64,000 nucleotides of DNA from Viridibacterium sediminicola (GTDB taxonomy: Bacteria; Pseudomonadota; Gammaproteobacteria; Burkholderiales; Rhodocyclaceae), in NCBI RefSeq assembly GCF_039631295.1, contig NZ_JBDIVE010000004.1:186001-250000 (forward strand). The letters run 5' to 3'. The notes under the pieces were generated by a model. That model had not been told where the DNA came from, searched no databases, and saw only the letters and a program-made list of their open reading frames with translations. The position numbers were made by a program, and so were the translations under genes. Below, piece after piece: positions 1 to 8,647 of the stretch; position 1 is the stretch's first letter; the number at the start of each line of letters is the position of its first letter.

Positions 1-1
1 C

Positions 2-1171
2 CGCCGCGCCGTCGTTCCCTTTGCTCTTGTCTTCTTCTGCCAGTATTGCGCGCTGGGCATGTGGACGGTGCCCTTCAGCAACATTCTCAAAGCCGAGGGC
101 CTGCAGGATCTGATTGGGGTGGCCTTCACGTGTAATGCGCTGGCTAGCTTCATCTCGCCGCTGTTCGTGGGGGCGATGGCGGATCGCCATATCTCGCCGG
201 TCAAGCTGATGCGTCTGCTGTTCTGGCTGTCCGGCCTGTGTCTGGGTTTCACCTTTCTGGCGGTGGCGCAGCACTGGGGGAGCTTCTGGGTGTTGCTCGG
301 CATGCAGCTGTATGCGCTGTGCTACAGCCCCACCAACAGCCTGGTGACGACGGCGGCTTTGCAACAGCTGCGCAATCCCTCGCGCGAGTTTGGCCCGCTG
401 CGGCTGTGGGCGACGCTGGGCTGGATCGTGGCGGGTTGGCTGGTGAGCTGGGTGCTGGCGGGGGATGCGTCGCCGGTTTCGGGCTTTGTGTCGGCGGGCA
501 TCCTGATGGCTCTGGGCGTCTTCACTTACTGCTTGCCGCCCAGCGCGGCGGGCGGTGCGGGCGCGGCGTGCAACTGGAAGGAGCGCCTCGGGCTGGATGC
601 GTTGCGCTTGCTGGGGCACCCCAATCACCGCGCGCTGCTGCTGACGGTGACGCTGTTTGGCATTCCGATGGCGGCCTACTATCCCTACACGCCGCTGCAC
701 TTGTCGGCGCTGGGCTTTGCGCACCCTTCGGCGACGATGACGCTGGGGCAGGTGAGCGAGGTGATCGCGCTGTTCTTCCTCGCGCGTGTGACGCGGCGTA
801 CCCACCTGAAGTCCGTTCTCGCGACGGGCTTGCTGCTGGGCGCCCTGCGCTACGCGCTGTTTGCGCTTGATCACCCGCTGGCGCAGTTGCTGGGTATCTC
901 GCTGCACGGTGCGAGTTTCGCCTTCTACTACGTGACGGCGCAGATCTACCTGGCCGAGCACATCGAGACCGACATGCGCGCGCGGGCGCAGGCGCTGTTT
1001 GCCTTGCTGACCGGTGGCTTGGCGAACCTGTGTGGCTATCTGGGGAGCGGTGCGCTGTTCCAGGTGACGCAGGCCGCAGGGGGGCAGAACTGGCTGCTGT
1101 TCTGGGGGGTGATCAGCGCGGCAGCGTTCGCGGCGGCCTGCTATTTCATGCTGGCTTTCGAGCGCCGTTAG
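2..1171 (+). CDS. MFS transporter, nucleoside:H+ symporter-like (5' end outside window)
   Basis: The frame is open from base 2, so the gene begins upstream and only its C-terminal ~390 residues are seen. The protein is almost entirely hydrophobic, with about 11 membrane segments. An early SPLFVGAMADR stretch matches the loop 2-3 signature of the major facilitator superfamily, in the form seen in NupG-like nucleoside:proton symporters. It would be an inner-membrane importer. Nucleoside specificity is a family guess; sugar transport is an alternative. The next gene is convergent, 12 bp away. Confidence 0.75.
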   Translation, partial: RRAVVPFALVFFCQYCALGMWTVPFSNILKAEGLQDLIGVAFTCNALASFISPLFVGAMADRHISPVKLMRLLFWLSGLCLGFTFLAVAQHWGSFWVLLGMQLYALCYSPTNSLVTTAALQQLRNPSREFGPLRLWATLGWIVAGWLVSWVLAGDASPVSGFVSAGILMALGVFTYCLPPSAAGGAGAACNWKERLGLDALRLLGHPNHRALLLTVTLFGIPMAAYYPYTPLHLSALGFAHPSATMTLGQVSEVIALFFLARVTRRTHLKSVLATGLLLGALRYALFALDHPLAQLLGISLHGASFAFYYVTAQIYLAEHIETDMRARAQALFALLTGGLANLCGYLGSGALFQVTQAAGGQNWLLFWGVISAAAFAAACYFMLAFERR

Positions 1172-1183
1172 CGCGCGCTTTCA

Positions 1184-1954
1184 TCACATCCACGCGCGGA
1201 ACGATTCCCAGGCCAGCTTGGCGAGCAGGGTGATGGCGAGGATCAGGAACAGGCGGCGGATCCAGTGGTTGCCGCCGCGCATGGCCAGGCGCGTGCCAAC
1301 CAGCGAGCCGAGGATGCCGGCGATGCCCATCGGAATCGCGAAGTGGTAGAAGACCATGCCGGCGGGCACCAGGAAGGCCAGCGCGGCGAGGTTGGTGCCG
1401 AAGTTGACCACCTTGGCGCAGGCCGAAGCGCGCAGGAAGTCGAAGTGGAAGCAGCGCACGAAGAGGAACAGCAGGAAGCTGCCGGTGCCCGGGCCGATGA
1501 AGCCATCGTAGAAACCGATCGCCAGGCCGAGGGCGAGACCTTTGTAGAGGTCGCCACGGGTGATCTCCTTGTGCGCATCCTGCGTGCCGAACTGTGGGCG
1601 GAACCAGGTGTAGACCAGCATCACGGCGAGGATCACGACCACCACCGGCTTCATCCAGCTGGTCGGCACGATGGACATCACGCTGACCCCTGCCAGCGCA
1701 CCGATGAAGGCGGACGCTGCAGTCAGCAGCACCAGGCGCCAGGGCAGCGCGATCCGCGTGGCGTACTGGTGCACCGAGGTGGCGTGACCGCAGATCGAGG
1801 CGAGCTTGTCGGTGCCCATCAACTGCGCCGGGCTGGCTGTGGTGAGGATGGCGTAGAGGCCGGGTACCTGGATCAGGCCACCACCACCGACGGCCGCGTT
1901 GATGATGCCGGTGACAAAGGCCAGCGGCAGCAGAATCAGGAATTCGGGGCTCAT
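1184..1954 (-). CDS. TauE/SafE family sulfite exporter-like permease
   Basis: A 256-aa integral membrane protein with about 8 hydrophobic segments. It starts MSPEFLILLPLAFVTGIINA and has the repeated glycine-rich AAVGGGGLI and YDGFIGPGTGSF motifs of the TSUP (TauE/SafE) family. The usual length of the family is 240-280 aa. Members export sulfite, sulfoacetate or other organosulfur anions, but the substrate cannot be told here because no sulfur-metabolism gene is adjacent. It is convergent with the upstream MFS gene and divergent from the DMT permease. Confidence 0.85.
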   Translation of the reverse strand: MSPEFLILLPLAFVTGIINAAVGGGGLIQVPGLYAILTTASPAQLMGTDKLASICGHATSVHQYATRIALPWRLVLLTAASAFIGALAGVSVMSIVPTSWMKPVVVVILAVMLVYTWFRPQFGTQDAHKEITRGDLYKGLALGLAIGFYDGFIGPGTGSFLLFLFVRCFHFDFLRASACAKVVNFGTNLAALAFLVPAGMVFYHFAIPMGIAGILGSLVGTRLAMRGGNHWIRRLFLILAITLLAKLAWESFRAWM

Positions 1955-2070
1955 GAGGCGCGCGCCCTGCGGGCGTGGGTGATGCGGAGGGAAGCGGGAG
2001 TTTAACGCAATTGCGCTAAGCTGCCGGCTCGCTCAGGATAGCGCCTCACTTCTGCGGACCCCGATCAGCC

Positions 2071-2970
2071 ATGTCTTTGCGTACACGTCTTGCCCACCCA
2101 TATGCCTTGCTGACGCTGACAGTGCTGTTCTGGTCGGGCAACTGGGTGGTCGGGCGCGGTTTTCGCGGTGATGTGCCACCGGTAGCGCTGGCTTTCTGGC
2201 GCTGGGTGATTGCCTTTGGCTGCGTATTGCCGTTTGCCTGGCCGCATCGCGCACAGTGCCTGCCAGCCTTGCGCGCGCATTGGCCCATTCTGCTTGCGCT
2301 CGGCTTGTTCGGCGTGGCGGGCTACAACACGCTGGCCTATGTCGGCCTGCAGTTCACCACGGCCACCAATGGCGTGCTGCTCAATTCCTTCATTCCCATC
2401 GTCATCATCGGTTTGTCCTTTGCCTTTTTCGGCAAGCGTCTGGCCTGGCATGAGGTGCTGGGCGTTGCGGTGTCGCTCAGCGGCGTGACGGTGGTGGTGG
2501 CGCATGGCGAATTCGCCCGCTTGGCGGCGCTGAGCTTCAATATTGGCGACTTGTGGATCATGGCCTCGGTGCTGGTGTGGGCGCTGTACACCTTGTTATT
2601 GCAGTTCCGCCCCGCTGCTTTGCACCCGATGAGCTTGCTGTGGCTGCTGACCGGCGTCGGCATCATCGGTCTGGCGCCGTTCTATGCTTGGGAACTGGCA
2701 TCAGGACGCATGATTCATGCAACGCCGGCCGCACTGGCCGGTATGGCGTATACGGGCATCTTTCCGGCTTTCCTCGGTTATGTGTTCTGGAATCGTGCGG
2801 TGGCGCAGGTCGGCGGTTCGGTGGCGGGGCTGTTCATCCACATCATGCCGGTGGCGACGCCTTTGCTGTCAGCGATTTTTCTCGGCGAGGTACCGCATCT
2901 GTACCACTTCGCAGGGATGGCGCTGATCCTCGGTGGCATCCTGGTGGCGACGCGGCGAAGCAAAGCGTGA
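2071..2970 (+). CDS. EamA/DMT family transporter
   Basis: A 299-aa protein with 10 predicted membrane helices in two EamA repeats. Typical motifs are FWSGNWVVGR near the N-terminus and AYTGIFPAFLGYVFWNRAV in the second repeat. The family exports amino acids, nucleobases or other metabolites across the inner membrane. Length matches the RhaT/EamA norm of about 300. The start is the ATG at 2071. It is monocistronic, about 100 bp from the next gene; the substrate is unknown. Confidence 0.88.
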   Translation: MSLRTRLAHPYALLTLTVLFWSGNWVVGRGFRGDVPPVALAFWRWVIAFGCVLPFAWPHRAQCLPALRAHWPILLALGLFGVAGYNTLAYVGLQFTTATNGVLLNSFIPIVIIGLSFAFFGKRLAWHEVLGVAVSLSGVTVVVAHGEFARLAALSFNIGDLWIMASVLVWALYTLLLQFRPAALHPMSLLWLLTGVGIIGLAPFYAWELASGRMIHATPAALAGMAYTGIFPAFLGYVFWNRAVAQVGGSVAGLFIHIMPVATPLLSAIFLGEVPHLYHFAGMALILGGILVATRRSKA

Positions 2971-3069
2971 CGGGCTTGGCGTCTGATCTCTTCAAGCTGG
3001 TGTAACGTGCGCCGTAGATCTTGAGCGAGTGGCACATCGAAGAAAGGCCACCAACGAGGAGACACGGGG

Positions 3070-4191
3070 ATGGAGAAGGAACTGCATCGACTGCAGGCGG
3101 ATCAGCTGCATCTGAATGACGCATTACCCTGGGATGTGCTTGATCTCTCTGGCACCTTGCTGCTGAGCAAGGGCAATGTGGTGCGCAGCGAGGCCCAGCT
3201 CAATGAATTGCTCGCCCGCGGCATGTTTGTCGATGCGGCTGAGTACCAGGCTTCCCGCCAGAGCAGTGCGCCGCGCGAGAAAGTGTATGACCCGATCTAC
3301 CTGATGGAGTCGGTGCAGGCGCATCTGGCCTGGTTGCTGGAGGCGCTGCCGCGTGATGGCAGCTTTGCCGGCGATGTGCGCAACCAGGCGCAACAGGTGG
3401 CGGTGCTGGCCAAAAAGAGTCCCGATCTGGCGCTGGCCTCGATCCAGCTGATGGAGCATCGCAACTACCCGATTGCCCATAGTTTCCATGTCGCCGTGCT
3501 GGTCGAATTGCTCGCTGCGCGTGCCGGCTGGCCGCAGGCAGAGCGCGAAAGGCTGTGTTGTGCGGCGCTGACCATGAATGTCGGCATGCTGCAGTTGCAG
3601 CTGAGTCTGCGCAATCAGCGCGAGTCGCCCAACGCCGCGCAGCGCGAGCAGATCCGCAATCATCCGGCTGAATCGGCGCGCATCCTGATGCAGTGTGGCG
3701 TCGAAGACCGCGAGTGGTTGCGTGCGGTGCTCGAACACCATGAGACGCTTGACGGCACGGGCTACCCGCGGAAGGTGAAAAACCCCAGCGAGCTGGCCCA
3801 GCTGATCCGCGTGTGCGATGTGTTCAGCGCCAAGATCAGCCCGCGCGCTTATCGCAAACCGGTGCTGGCCAGCGAGGCCACGCGCATCCTGTTTGCTCAG
3901 CAAGGGCAGGATCCCTCCAGCCCCTGGCCGGGCATGTTGATCAAGGAACTGGGCATCTACCCGCCGGGCACCATCGTCAAGCTGGTCAATGGCGAGGTGG
4001 CCGTGGTCTACAAGCGTGGCGCGACGGCCAAGGCGCCGCTGGTCAAGACCCTGATCAACGCCAAGGGCCTGGCCACCATCGATCCGTTCCAGCGCAATTG
4101 TGCCGAAGCGGATTTCGCAATTGCCGCCGTGATGCGCCCCGACAAGTCGCTGGTCGGGCTCGATTTCAAGCAGATCTGGTGCAAGCCCTGA
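3070..4191 (+). CDS. HD-GYP-domain protein with a degenerate HD motif
   Basis: A 373-aa cytoplasmic protein. The N-terminal ~60 residues resemble the DUF3391 region that precedes many HD-GYP domains, and residues ~130-300 form the HD-GYP domain. HHE (223-225) and DGTGYP (228-233) are present. The canonical HD doublet, normally AALLHDIGK, reads AALTMNVGM here, so His-Asp is replaced by Met169-Asn170. HD-GYP proteins hydrolyse cyclic-di-GMP at a metal centre that uses this doublet, so this copy may bind rather than cleave. An AGGAG ribosome site lies 12 nt upstream. Confidence 0.85.
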   Translation: MEKELHRLQADQLHLNDALPWDVLDLSGTLLLSKGNVVRSEAQLNELLARGMFVDAAEYQASRQSSAPREKVYDPIYLMESVQAHLAWLLEALPRDGSFAGDVRNQAQQVAVLAKKSPDLALASIQLMEHRNYPIAHSFHVAVLVELLAARAGWPQAERERLCCAALTMNVGMLQLQLSLRNQRESPNAAQREQIRNHPAESARILMQCGVEDREWLRAVLEHHETLDGTGYPRKVKNPSELAQLIRVCDVFSAKISPRAYRKPVLASEATRILFAQQGQDPSSPWPGMLIKELGIYPPGTIVKLVNGEVAVVYKRGATAKAPLVKTLINAKGLATIDPFQRNCAEADFAIAAVMRPDKSLVGLDFKQIWCKP

Positions 4192-4197
4192 GGCGGC

Positions 4198-4983
4198 TCA
4201 GAACGCGTAATCGATGCTCAGCGGTGCGTGGTCGGAGAAGCGCTGCGCCTTGAACACGGCCGCCGCGCGGGCAGTGGCGGCCAGCGCGGGTGTCGCCAGC
4301 TGGTAATCCAGACGCCAACCGACATTGTTGGCCCAGGCCTGACCACGGTTTGACCACCAGGTGTAGCTCTCGCCAGTCGTCTCCGGATGCAGGCGGCGAT
4401 AGACATCCACCCAGCCCAGTTCGTCCTGCACGCGGCTCATCCAGGCGCGCTCTTCGGGCAGGAAGCCGGAATTCTTCTGATTGCTCTTCCAGTTCTTGAG
4501 GTCGATTTCCTGGTGCGCGATGTTCCAGTCCGCACACACGATGACCTCGCGACCGCTTGCGTGCAGCGCCGCCAGACGCGGGTAGAACAGGTCCAGGAAG
4601 CGGAACTTGGCCTGCTGGCGTTCCTCCGAGCTGGAGCCCGAGGGCACGTACAGCGAGATGATCGATACGTCCTTGCCGGCATGCGAGAAATCGGTCTGGA
4701 TGTAGCGCCCTTCGGCATCGAACTCCGCATCGCCGATGCCGCGCGAGATCACGCCAGGCTGGCGGCAATACAGCGCAACGCCGCTGTAGCCGCGTTTCTC
4801 GGCGCAGAAGAAATGCCCGCTGTAGCCCGCCGGGTGCAGCAGATCCTGGGTCAGATCCGCTTCCTGTGCCTTCACTTCCTGCAGGCACACCACGTCGGCG
4901 TCTTGCGCCGGCAACCAGTCGAAGAAACCCTTGCTGGCAGCCGAGCGGATGCCGTTGAGGTTGGCTGTGATGACGCGTAACAT
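4198..4983 (-). CDS. xthA: Exodeoxyribonuclease III (AP endonuclease family)
   Basis: A 261-aa member of the exonuclease/endonuclease/phosphatase fold, which cleaves DNA 5' of abasic sites and has 3'-5' exonuclease activity. Family motifs appear in order: ITANLNGIRSA at the N-terminus, LQEVKAQEAD, CADWNIAHQEIDLKN, NVGWRLDYQLA and the catalytic FSDHAPLSIDY at the C-terminus. I chose the ATG at 4983 (MLRVITANLNG) over an in-frame TTG four codons upstream because family members begin at MLRV or similar. It is divergent from pyrE across 31 bp. Confidence 0.92.
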   Translation of the reverse strand: MLRVITANLNGIRSAASKGFFDWLPAQDADVVCLQEVKAQEADLTQDLLHPAGYSGHFFCAEKRGYSGVALYCRQPGVISRGIGDAEFDAEGRYIQTDFSHAGKDVSIISLYVPSGSSSEERQQAKFRFLDLFYPRLAALHASGREVIVCADWNIAHQEIDLKNWKSNQKNSGFLPEERAWMSRVQDELGWVDVYRRLHPETTGESYTWWSNRGQAWANNVGWRLDYQLATPALAATARAAAVFKAQRFSDHAPLSIDYAF

Positions 4984-5014
4984 CGGGCCGTCCAATAGTT
5001 GAGATTGATCAGTC

Positions 5015-5659
5015 GTGCATTCTAGTCATAGTCAGGAATTTCTGGCCCTCGCGGTCGATAAAGGCGTGCTGCGTTTTGGCGAGTTCAAGATCAAGTCCGG
5101 CCGCCTCTCGCCGTACTTCTTCAACACGGCGCTATTTGACGACGGCGCCTCCTTCGGCGCGCTGTGCGGCTACTACGCGCAAGCCATCCGCGCCAGCGGC
5201 ATCGCCTTCGACACCTTGTTCGGGCCGGCCTACAAAGGCATCCCGCTGTCCGCCGGCACGGCCATCGCGCTTGCTGCGCAAGGTCAGAATCTGCCGTTCT
5301 GCTTCAATCGCAAGGAAGCCAAGGATCATGGCGAGGGCGGTGTGATCGTCGGCGCACCGCTCAAGGGCCGTGTGCTGGTGATTGACGATGTGATCTCCGC
5401 CGGCACCTCGGTGCGCGAATCCGTCGAGCTGATCAAGGCCGCTGGCGCCGAGCTGGCCGGTGTGGTGATCGCGCTCGACCGCATGGAACGTGGCACCGGC
5501 GCGCTCAGCGCGGTGCAGGAAGTGCGCGAATCCTTCGGCGTGCCGGTGATTGCGGTCGCCACGCTGGCCGATCTGATGCAATATCTGCAAGACAGTCCGA
5601 CGCTGGCCGCGCATCTGCAGTCGGTCCAGCAGTATCGCGATACCTACGGCGTGGCGTGA
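5015..5659 (+). CDS. pyrE: Orotate phosphoribosyltransferase
   Basis: A 214-aa enzyme of de novo pyrimidine synthesis that converts orotate plus PRPP to OMP. It contains the conserved FGEFKIKSGRLSPYFFN substrate region, FGPAYKGIPL, the FNRKEAKDHGEGG flexible loop, and the PRPP-binding VLVIDDVISAGTS. The start must be the GTG at 5015: no ATG occurs before the conserved N-terminal block, and the resulting length is that of bacterial PyrE (~213 aa). Pairing with xthA in divergent orientation is common in betaproteobacteria. Confidence 0.95.
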   Translation: MHSSHSQEFLALAVDKGVLRFGEFKIKSGRLSPYFFNTALFDDGASFGALCGYYAQAIRASGIAFDTLFGPAYKGIPLSAGTAIALAAQGQNLPFCFNRKEAKDHGEGGVIVGAPLKGRVLVIDDVISAGTSVRESVELIKAAGAELAGVVIALDRMERGTGALSAVQEVRESFGVPVIAVATLADLMQYLQDSPTLAAHLQSVQQYRDTYGVA

Positions 5660-5669
5660 GGAGCCGGCG

Positions 5670-6293
5670 ATGAAAGCTTTGCTGCGCATAACGTGTCTGG
5701 CCACGCTGGCGTTCGGTAGCCAGTGGGTGGCGGCGCAGACGCGCAGCTACTGCTGTGTCGACAGTTCCGGCCACAAGACCTGCGGCGACCCCCTGCCGCA
5801 AGTCTGTTACGACCGTGCCTATCGCGAGATGTCGCCTTCCGGGCGCGTGGTGCGTGAGGTCGAGGCGCCGCTGACGCCTGAACAGCGTGTCCGGCGCGAT
5901 GCCGAACTCAAGGCGCAGCGCGATCGTGCGATTGCCACGGCCGAAGCACAGCGCCGTGATCGCGTGCTGATGGACACCTACAACAGCGTCAGCGAGATCG
6001 AGGCGCGACGCAATCGCGACATCGCCCCGCTCGAAACCGAACTCAAGATTGCCAAATCGCGCGAGGCCGATTTGCTGGCCGCGCGTGCCAAGCTCGAAAA
6101 GCAGGTGCCGGCCAATGGCGCCGTGCCGCACGATGTGGCAGATCGACTCGCCACCAATACCTCTGAACTGGCTGCCGTGCGCTCCGTGATCGACAGCAAG
6201 CAACGCACCCTTGACGCGACACAAGCGCGCTTTGAGCAAGACCGCACGCGCTATCTCGAACTGAGCGAAGCGGCGGCCAAGAAACGCCCCTGA
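5670..6293 (+). CDS. Periplasmic coiled-coil protein of unknown function
   Basis: A 207-aa protein starting with a signal peptide (MKALLRITCLATLAFGSQWVAA, cleavage likely at AQT). Four cysteines follow within the first 50 residues (SYCCVDSSGHKTCGD then VCYD), in a DUF4124-like context. Residues ~65-205 are Ala/Arg/Glu-rich and heptad-patterned, predicting long alpha-helical coiled coil. It begins 10 bp after pyrE, with GAGG seven bases before its ATG, so it is probably cotranscribed. I do not recognise a specific function. Confidence 0.75.
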   Translation: MKALLRITCLATLAFGSQWVAAQTRSYCCVDSSGHKTCGDPLPQVCYDRAYREMSPSGRVVREVEAPLTPEQRVRRDAELKAQRDRAIATAEAQRRDRVLMDTYNSVSEIEARRNRDIAPLETELKIAKSREADLLAARAKLEKQVPANGAVPHDVADRLATNTSELAAVRSVIDSKQRTLDATQARFEQDRTRYLELSEAAAKKRP

Positions 6294-6461
6294 ACGCCCA
6301 GCCTCGCAGGCAGACTTTCGGGCAAGAACGCCGACCTTCCGGGCAAGCGCCCGTCACGCGCCGCGTGTGCGCTGCATCATGTGCCCATGGCTTGTACGGG
6401 ACTACCCGTGGGCGCGTGACAGGGTTTGCAATTGTTCATCAATTCACCGTCATTTCCCCTC

Positions 6462-6492
6462 AACCTTTTCGGTTAATAAACGTTAAAAGGTT
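6462..6492. repeat. Inverted repeat upstream of the 68-aa gene
   Basis: AACCTTTT (6462-6469) and AAAAGGTT (6485-6492) are perfect 8-bp arms around a 15-bp AT-rich centre. The repeat lies in a 299-bp intergenic stretch (6294-6592) that otherwise holds only a second, looser pair, GTCACGCG (6352-6359) and CGCGTGAC (6413-6420). It could be an operator or a leader hairpin for the gene at 6593. Confidence 0.45.
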
Positions 6493-6592
6493 TAAGGATT
6501 GCGCAGTTTCAGCGGCTCACATGCCGTGCGAATGAGGCAACTCCTGGAGACAGGCACAACAGAGAGTCTGTCCGGTACAACCGGAGTTTGAA

Positions 6593-6799
6593 ATGACGGT
6601 GAAGATCATGAACATGATGACGGGTGAACAACTCTCCGACATGGAGCGTTACGGCGAAGAAGTGCTCAACGCCAACTGGTTGCCGCAACAAGTGCTCAGT
6701 GTCGGCCTGCAGCTGGTCAGCTCGGCGGTGCGGGCAACACCGCCGGCGCTGCAGGACATTGATGACTTCATGTCACGCCTGTACCGCTCACAAGAGTGA
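6593..6799 (+). CDS. Small soluble protein of unknown function (68 aa)
   Basis: The product starts MTVKIMNMMTGEQLSDMERYG, is predicted helical, has no signal or membrane segment, and ends FMSRLYRSQE. A GGAG ribosome site (CCGGAGTTTGAA) sits 7 bases before the ATG, and the leader contains an inverted repeat. It is monocistronic and convergent with the MidA-like gene, 8 bp away. I do not recognise a family. Confidence 0.6.
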   Translation: MTVKIMNMMTGEQLSDMERYGEEVLNANWLPQQVLSVGLQLVSSAVRATPPALQDIDDFMSRLYRSQE

Positions 6800-6807
6800 G
6801 TGACTTC

Positions 6808-7989
6808 TCACAGGGCGTGCGTCCGGTCGCCACGCGCGAATCCGCGCAGTGGCGTCGTCAGCCCACGTCCGAGTGCGATCACCTTGAAGATCTCGCCCAT
6901 GTCGTGGGCGCCGATCAGGCGTTGCAGCGCGCGTGAGGCGCGCAGGTAGTCGGCACTGTCCGTCTCGCCCCGCTGCGCCAGTCGCTCCAGCACCCCGCAA
7001 TTGACCAGAAAGCTCGCCTGCGTGGTGTAACCCATCACCTCCAGGCCTTGCGCGAACGCCGCTTCGGCCACCGCGGTGAAATCCACAAATGCAGTGATGT
7101 CGTTGAGGCCAGGCCAGCGCAGCAGATCGGTGTGCGCGCGGTGGCGGTAATAGCATTGCAGCGTGCCGTGGCTGCGCGAGGGCAGGTAGTACTCGGCGGC
7201 CGGGTAGCCGTAATCGATCAGCAGCACCGCGCCCTGTTGCAGACTGCGCGCCCACTCGCCGATCCAGGCTTGCGCCGAGGGGCAGATTTCGCTGCAGTAT
7301 TCGCCGTCGGTGCTGGCGGGCGGCGCAGGCAATCTGGCTACGTGTGCGCGCAGGTCTTCGTTCAGCGGACGTTCTTGCCAAGCCAGCGCGTCCGCATCGA
7401 GCGTCACGCCGCGTTCGTGACAGACACCGTCGCGCCAGACCAGGCAATGCACCGGCATCACATCCAGCACTTCGTTGGCGATGACGCAGCCGGCAAAGCG
7501 CTGCGGCAAGGCATCGAGCCAGCGCACGCGCGGCAGGAGATGCGGCACGCGCGCCTTGAGGGTTTCCTGCTGGCGGGCACGCAGCTCGCCGGAGAGTTCG
7601 AGGATCGCGTAGCTGTCGGGCAAGTGACCATCGGCTTCCAGCGTGCTGAGGATGTCGGCCGCCAGCATGCCGGTGCCGGCACCGACTTCGATGATCTGCG
7701 CGGCCGACTGCGCCATCACCTCAATGATCTGCGTGGCCAGGGCCGCGCCGAACAAGGGCGTGATTTCCGGCGCGGTGATGAAGTCGCCGTCTTCGCCGAA
7801 CTTGCGCGAGCCGCCGCTGTAATAGCCGAGGCCGGGCGTGTACAGCGCCAGCTCCATGTAGCGTGCGAAGCTGATCCAGCCGCCGGCACGCTTGATCTCG
7901 GCATGGATCAGCGCGGTCAGTTGTGCGGAATGCGCCAGCGCGTCGGGCGAGGGGGCTGGCAGGTCGTTGAGCGGGGTCTGTGCGGTCAT
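6808..7989 (-). CDS. MidA/NDUFAF7-like SAM-dependent methyltransferase (DUF185)
   Basis: A 393-aa class I methyltransferase of the DUF185 family, whose mitochondrial relative NDUFAF7/MidA methylates an arginine of a complex I subunit. Conserved features are FARYMELALYTPGLGYYSGG, DFITAPEITPLFG, the SAM-binding IIEVGAGTGMLAADIL and IANEVLDVMPVH. I chose the ATG at 7989 (MTAQTPLNDL) rather than one 11 codons upstream, which would overlap the divergent gene. The bacterial target is unproven. Confidence 0.85.
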   Translation of the reverse strand: MTAQTPLNDLPAPSPDALAHSAQLTALIHAEIKRAGGWISFARYMELALYTPGLGYYSGGSRKFGEDGDFITAPEITPLFGAALATQIIEVMAQSAAQIIEVGAGTGMLAADILSTLEADGHLPDSYAILELSGELRARQQETLKARVPHLLPRVRWLDALPQRFAGCVIANEVLDVMPVHCLVWRDGVCHERGVTLDADALAWQERPLNEDLRAHVARLPAPPASTDGEYCSEICPSAQAWIGEWARSLQQGAVLLIDYGYPAAEYYLPSRSHGTLQCYYRHRAHTDLLRWPGLNDITAFVDFTAVAEAAFAQGLEVMGYTTQASFLVNCGVLERLAQRGETDSADYLRASRALQRLIGAHDMGEIFKVIALGRGLTTPLRGFARGDRTHAL

Positions 7990-7995
7990 GGCGTG

Positions 7996-8015
7996 ATTGT
8001 ACCGTCGGGTACAAT
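7996..8015. promoter_or_regulatory. Symmetrical divergent promoter / inverted repeat
   Basis: TTGTACC (7997-8003) and GGTACAA (8008-8014) form a perfect inverted repeat. It places a TACAAT -10-like hexamer on each strand (8010-8015 on plus, 8001-7996 on minus). Each hexamer lies 5-6 bases before the start codon of the gene it faces (8021 and 7989), implying near-leaderless divergent transcripts. No good -35 is seen on either side, so promoter function is an inference. Confidence 0.4.
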
Positions 8016-8020
8016 GCGGC

Positions 8021-8644
8021 ATGGCTGCTGATCATCCGGACGCGGCATTCGCCCAGGGCGAAAGCGCCGTCCTTCCCATCTTCCCGCTCGGTAATGTCCT
8101 GTTGCCGGGCGGGCGCATGAAGCTGCGCATTTTCGAGGCGCGCTACATGGACATGGTTGCGCGCTGCATGCAGGCAATGTTGCCTTTCGGCATCTGCCTG
8201 ATCGAGCAGGGCCGCGAAGTCGGTGAAGCTGCCACGCCGCACGCCGTCGGCGTCGAAGCGCATATCGTGGATTGGGACATGCAGCAGCAAGGCGTGCTGG
8301 GCATCACCGTCCAGGGCGGGCGCCGCTTTCGCATTGCCGCCCATCGCGTGACGCCGGAAAACACCGTGACGGCCGATGTGCACTGGCTGGCCGAGCAGGA
8401 TCTGGTGGTGCCGACCCAGTACAGCGCCTTGCAGAACTTATTGCGCCTGATCGCGGCGGACAAGGGCAAAGAGGTGATCGTCGCGCCCTACGACTTCGAG
8501 CACGCCTGCTGGCTGGCCTACCGTTTCATTGAAGTGCTGCCGATTCCGCCGCTGGCGCGGCTGCGCTTGCTGGAGCTCGATGATGCGCAGATGCGGCTGG
8601 ATATCCTCCACACCTATCTGCGCGAACACGGCCTGATCAAGTAG
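8021..8644 (+). CDS. Lon N-terminal (LON substrate-binding) domain protein
   Basis: A 207-aa stand-alone LON-SB domain (PUA-like fold) without ATPase or protease parts. It opens with the classic LPIFPLGNVLLPGGRMKLRI block, followed by FEARYMDMV. Such proteins are common in proteobacteria and resemble substrate-recognition modules; the precise role is unknown. The ATG at 8021 is preferred over an upstream in-frame TTG because it places the conserved block at residue ~20. Start codon and promoter are discussed under the divergent element at 7996-8015. Confidence 0.88.
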   Translation: MAADHPDAAFAQGESAVLPIFPLGNVLLPGGRMKLRIFEARYMDMVARCMQAMLPFGICLIEQGREVGEAATPHAVGVEAHIVDWDMQQQGVLGITVQGGRRFRIAAHRVTPENTVTADVHWLAEQDLVVPTQYSALQNLLRLIAADKGKEVIVAPYDFEHACWLAYRFIEVLPIPPLARLRLLELDDAQMRLDILHTYLREHGLIK

Positions 8645-8647
8645 CGC

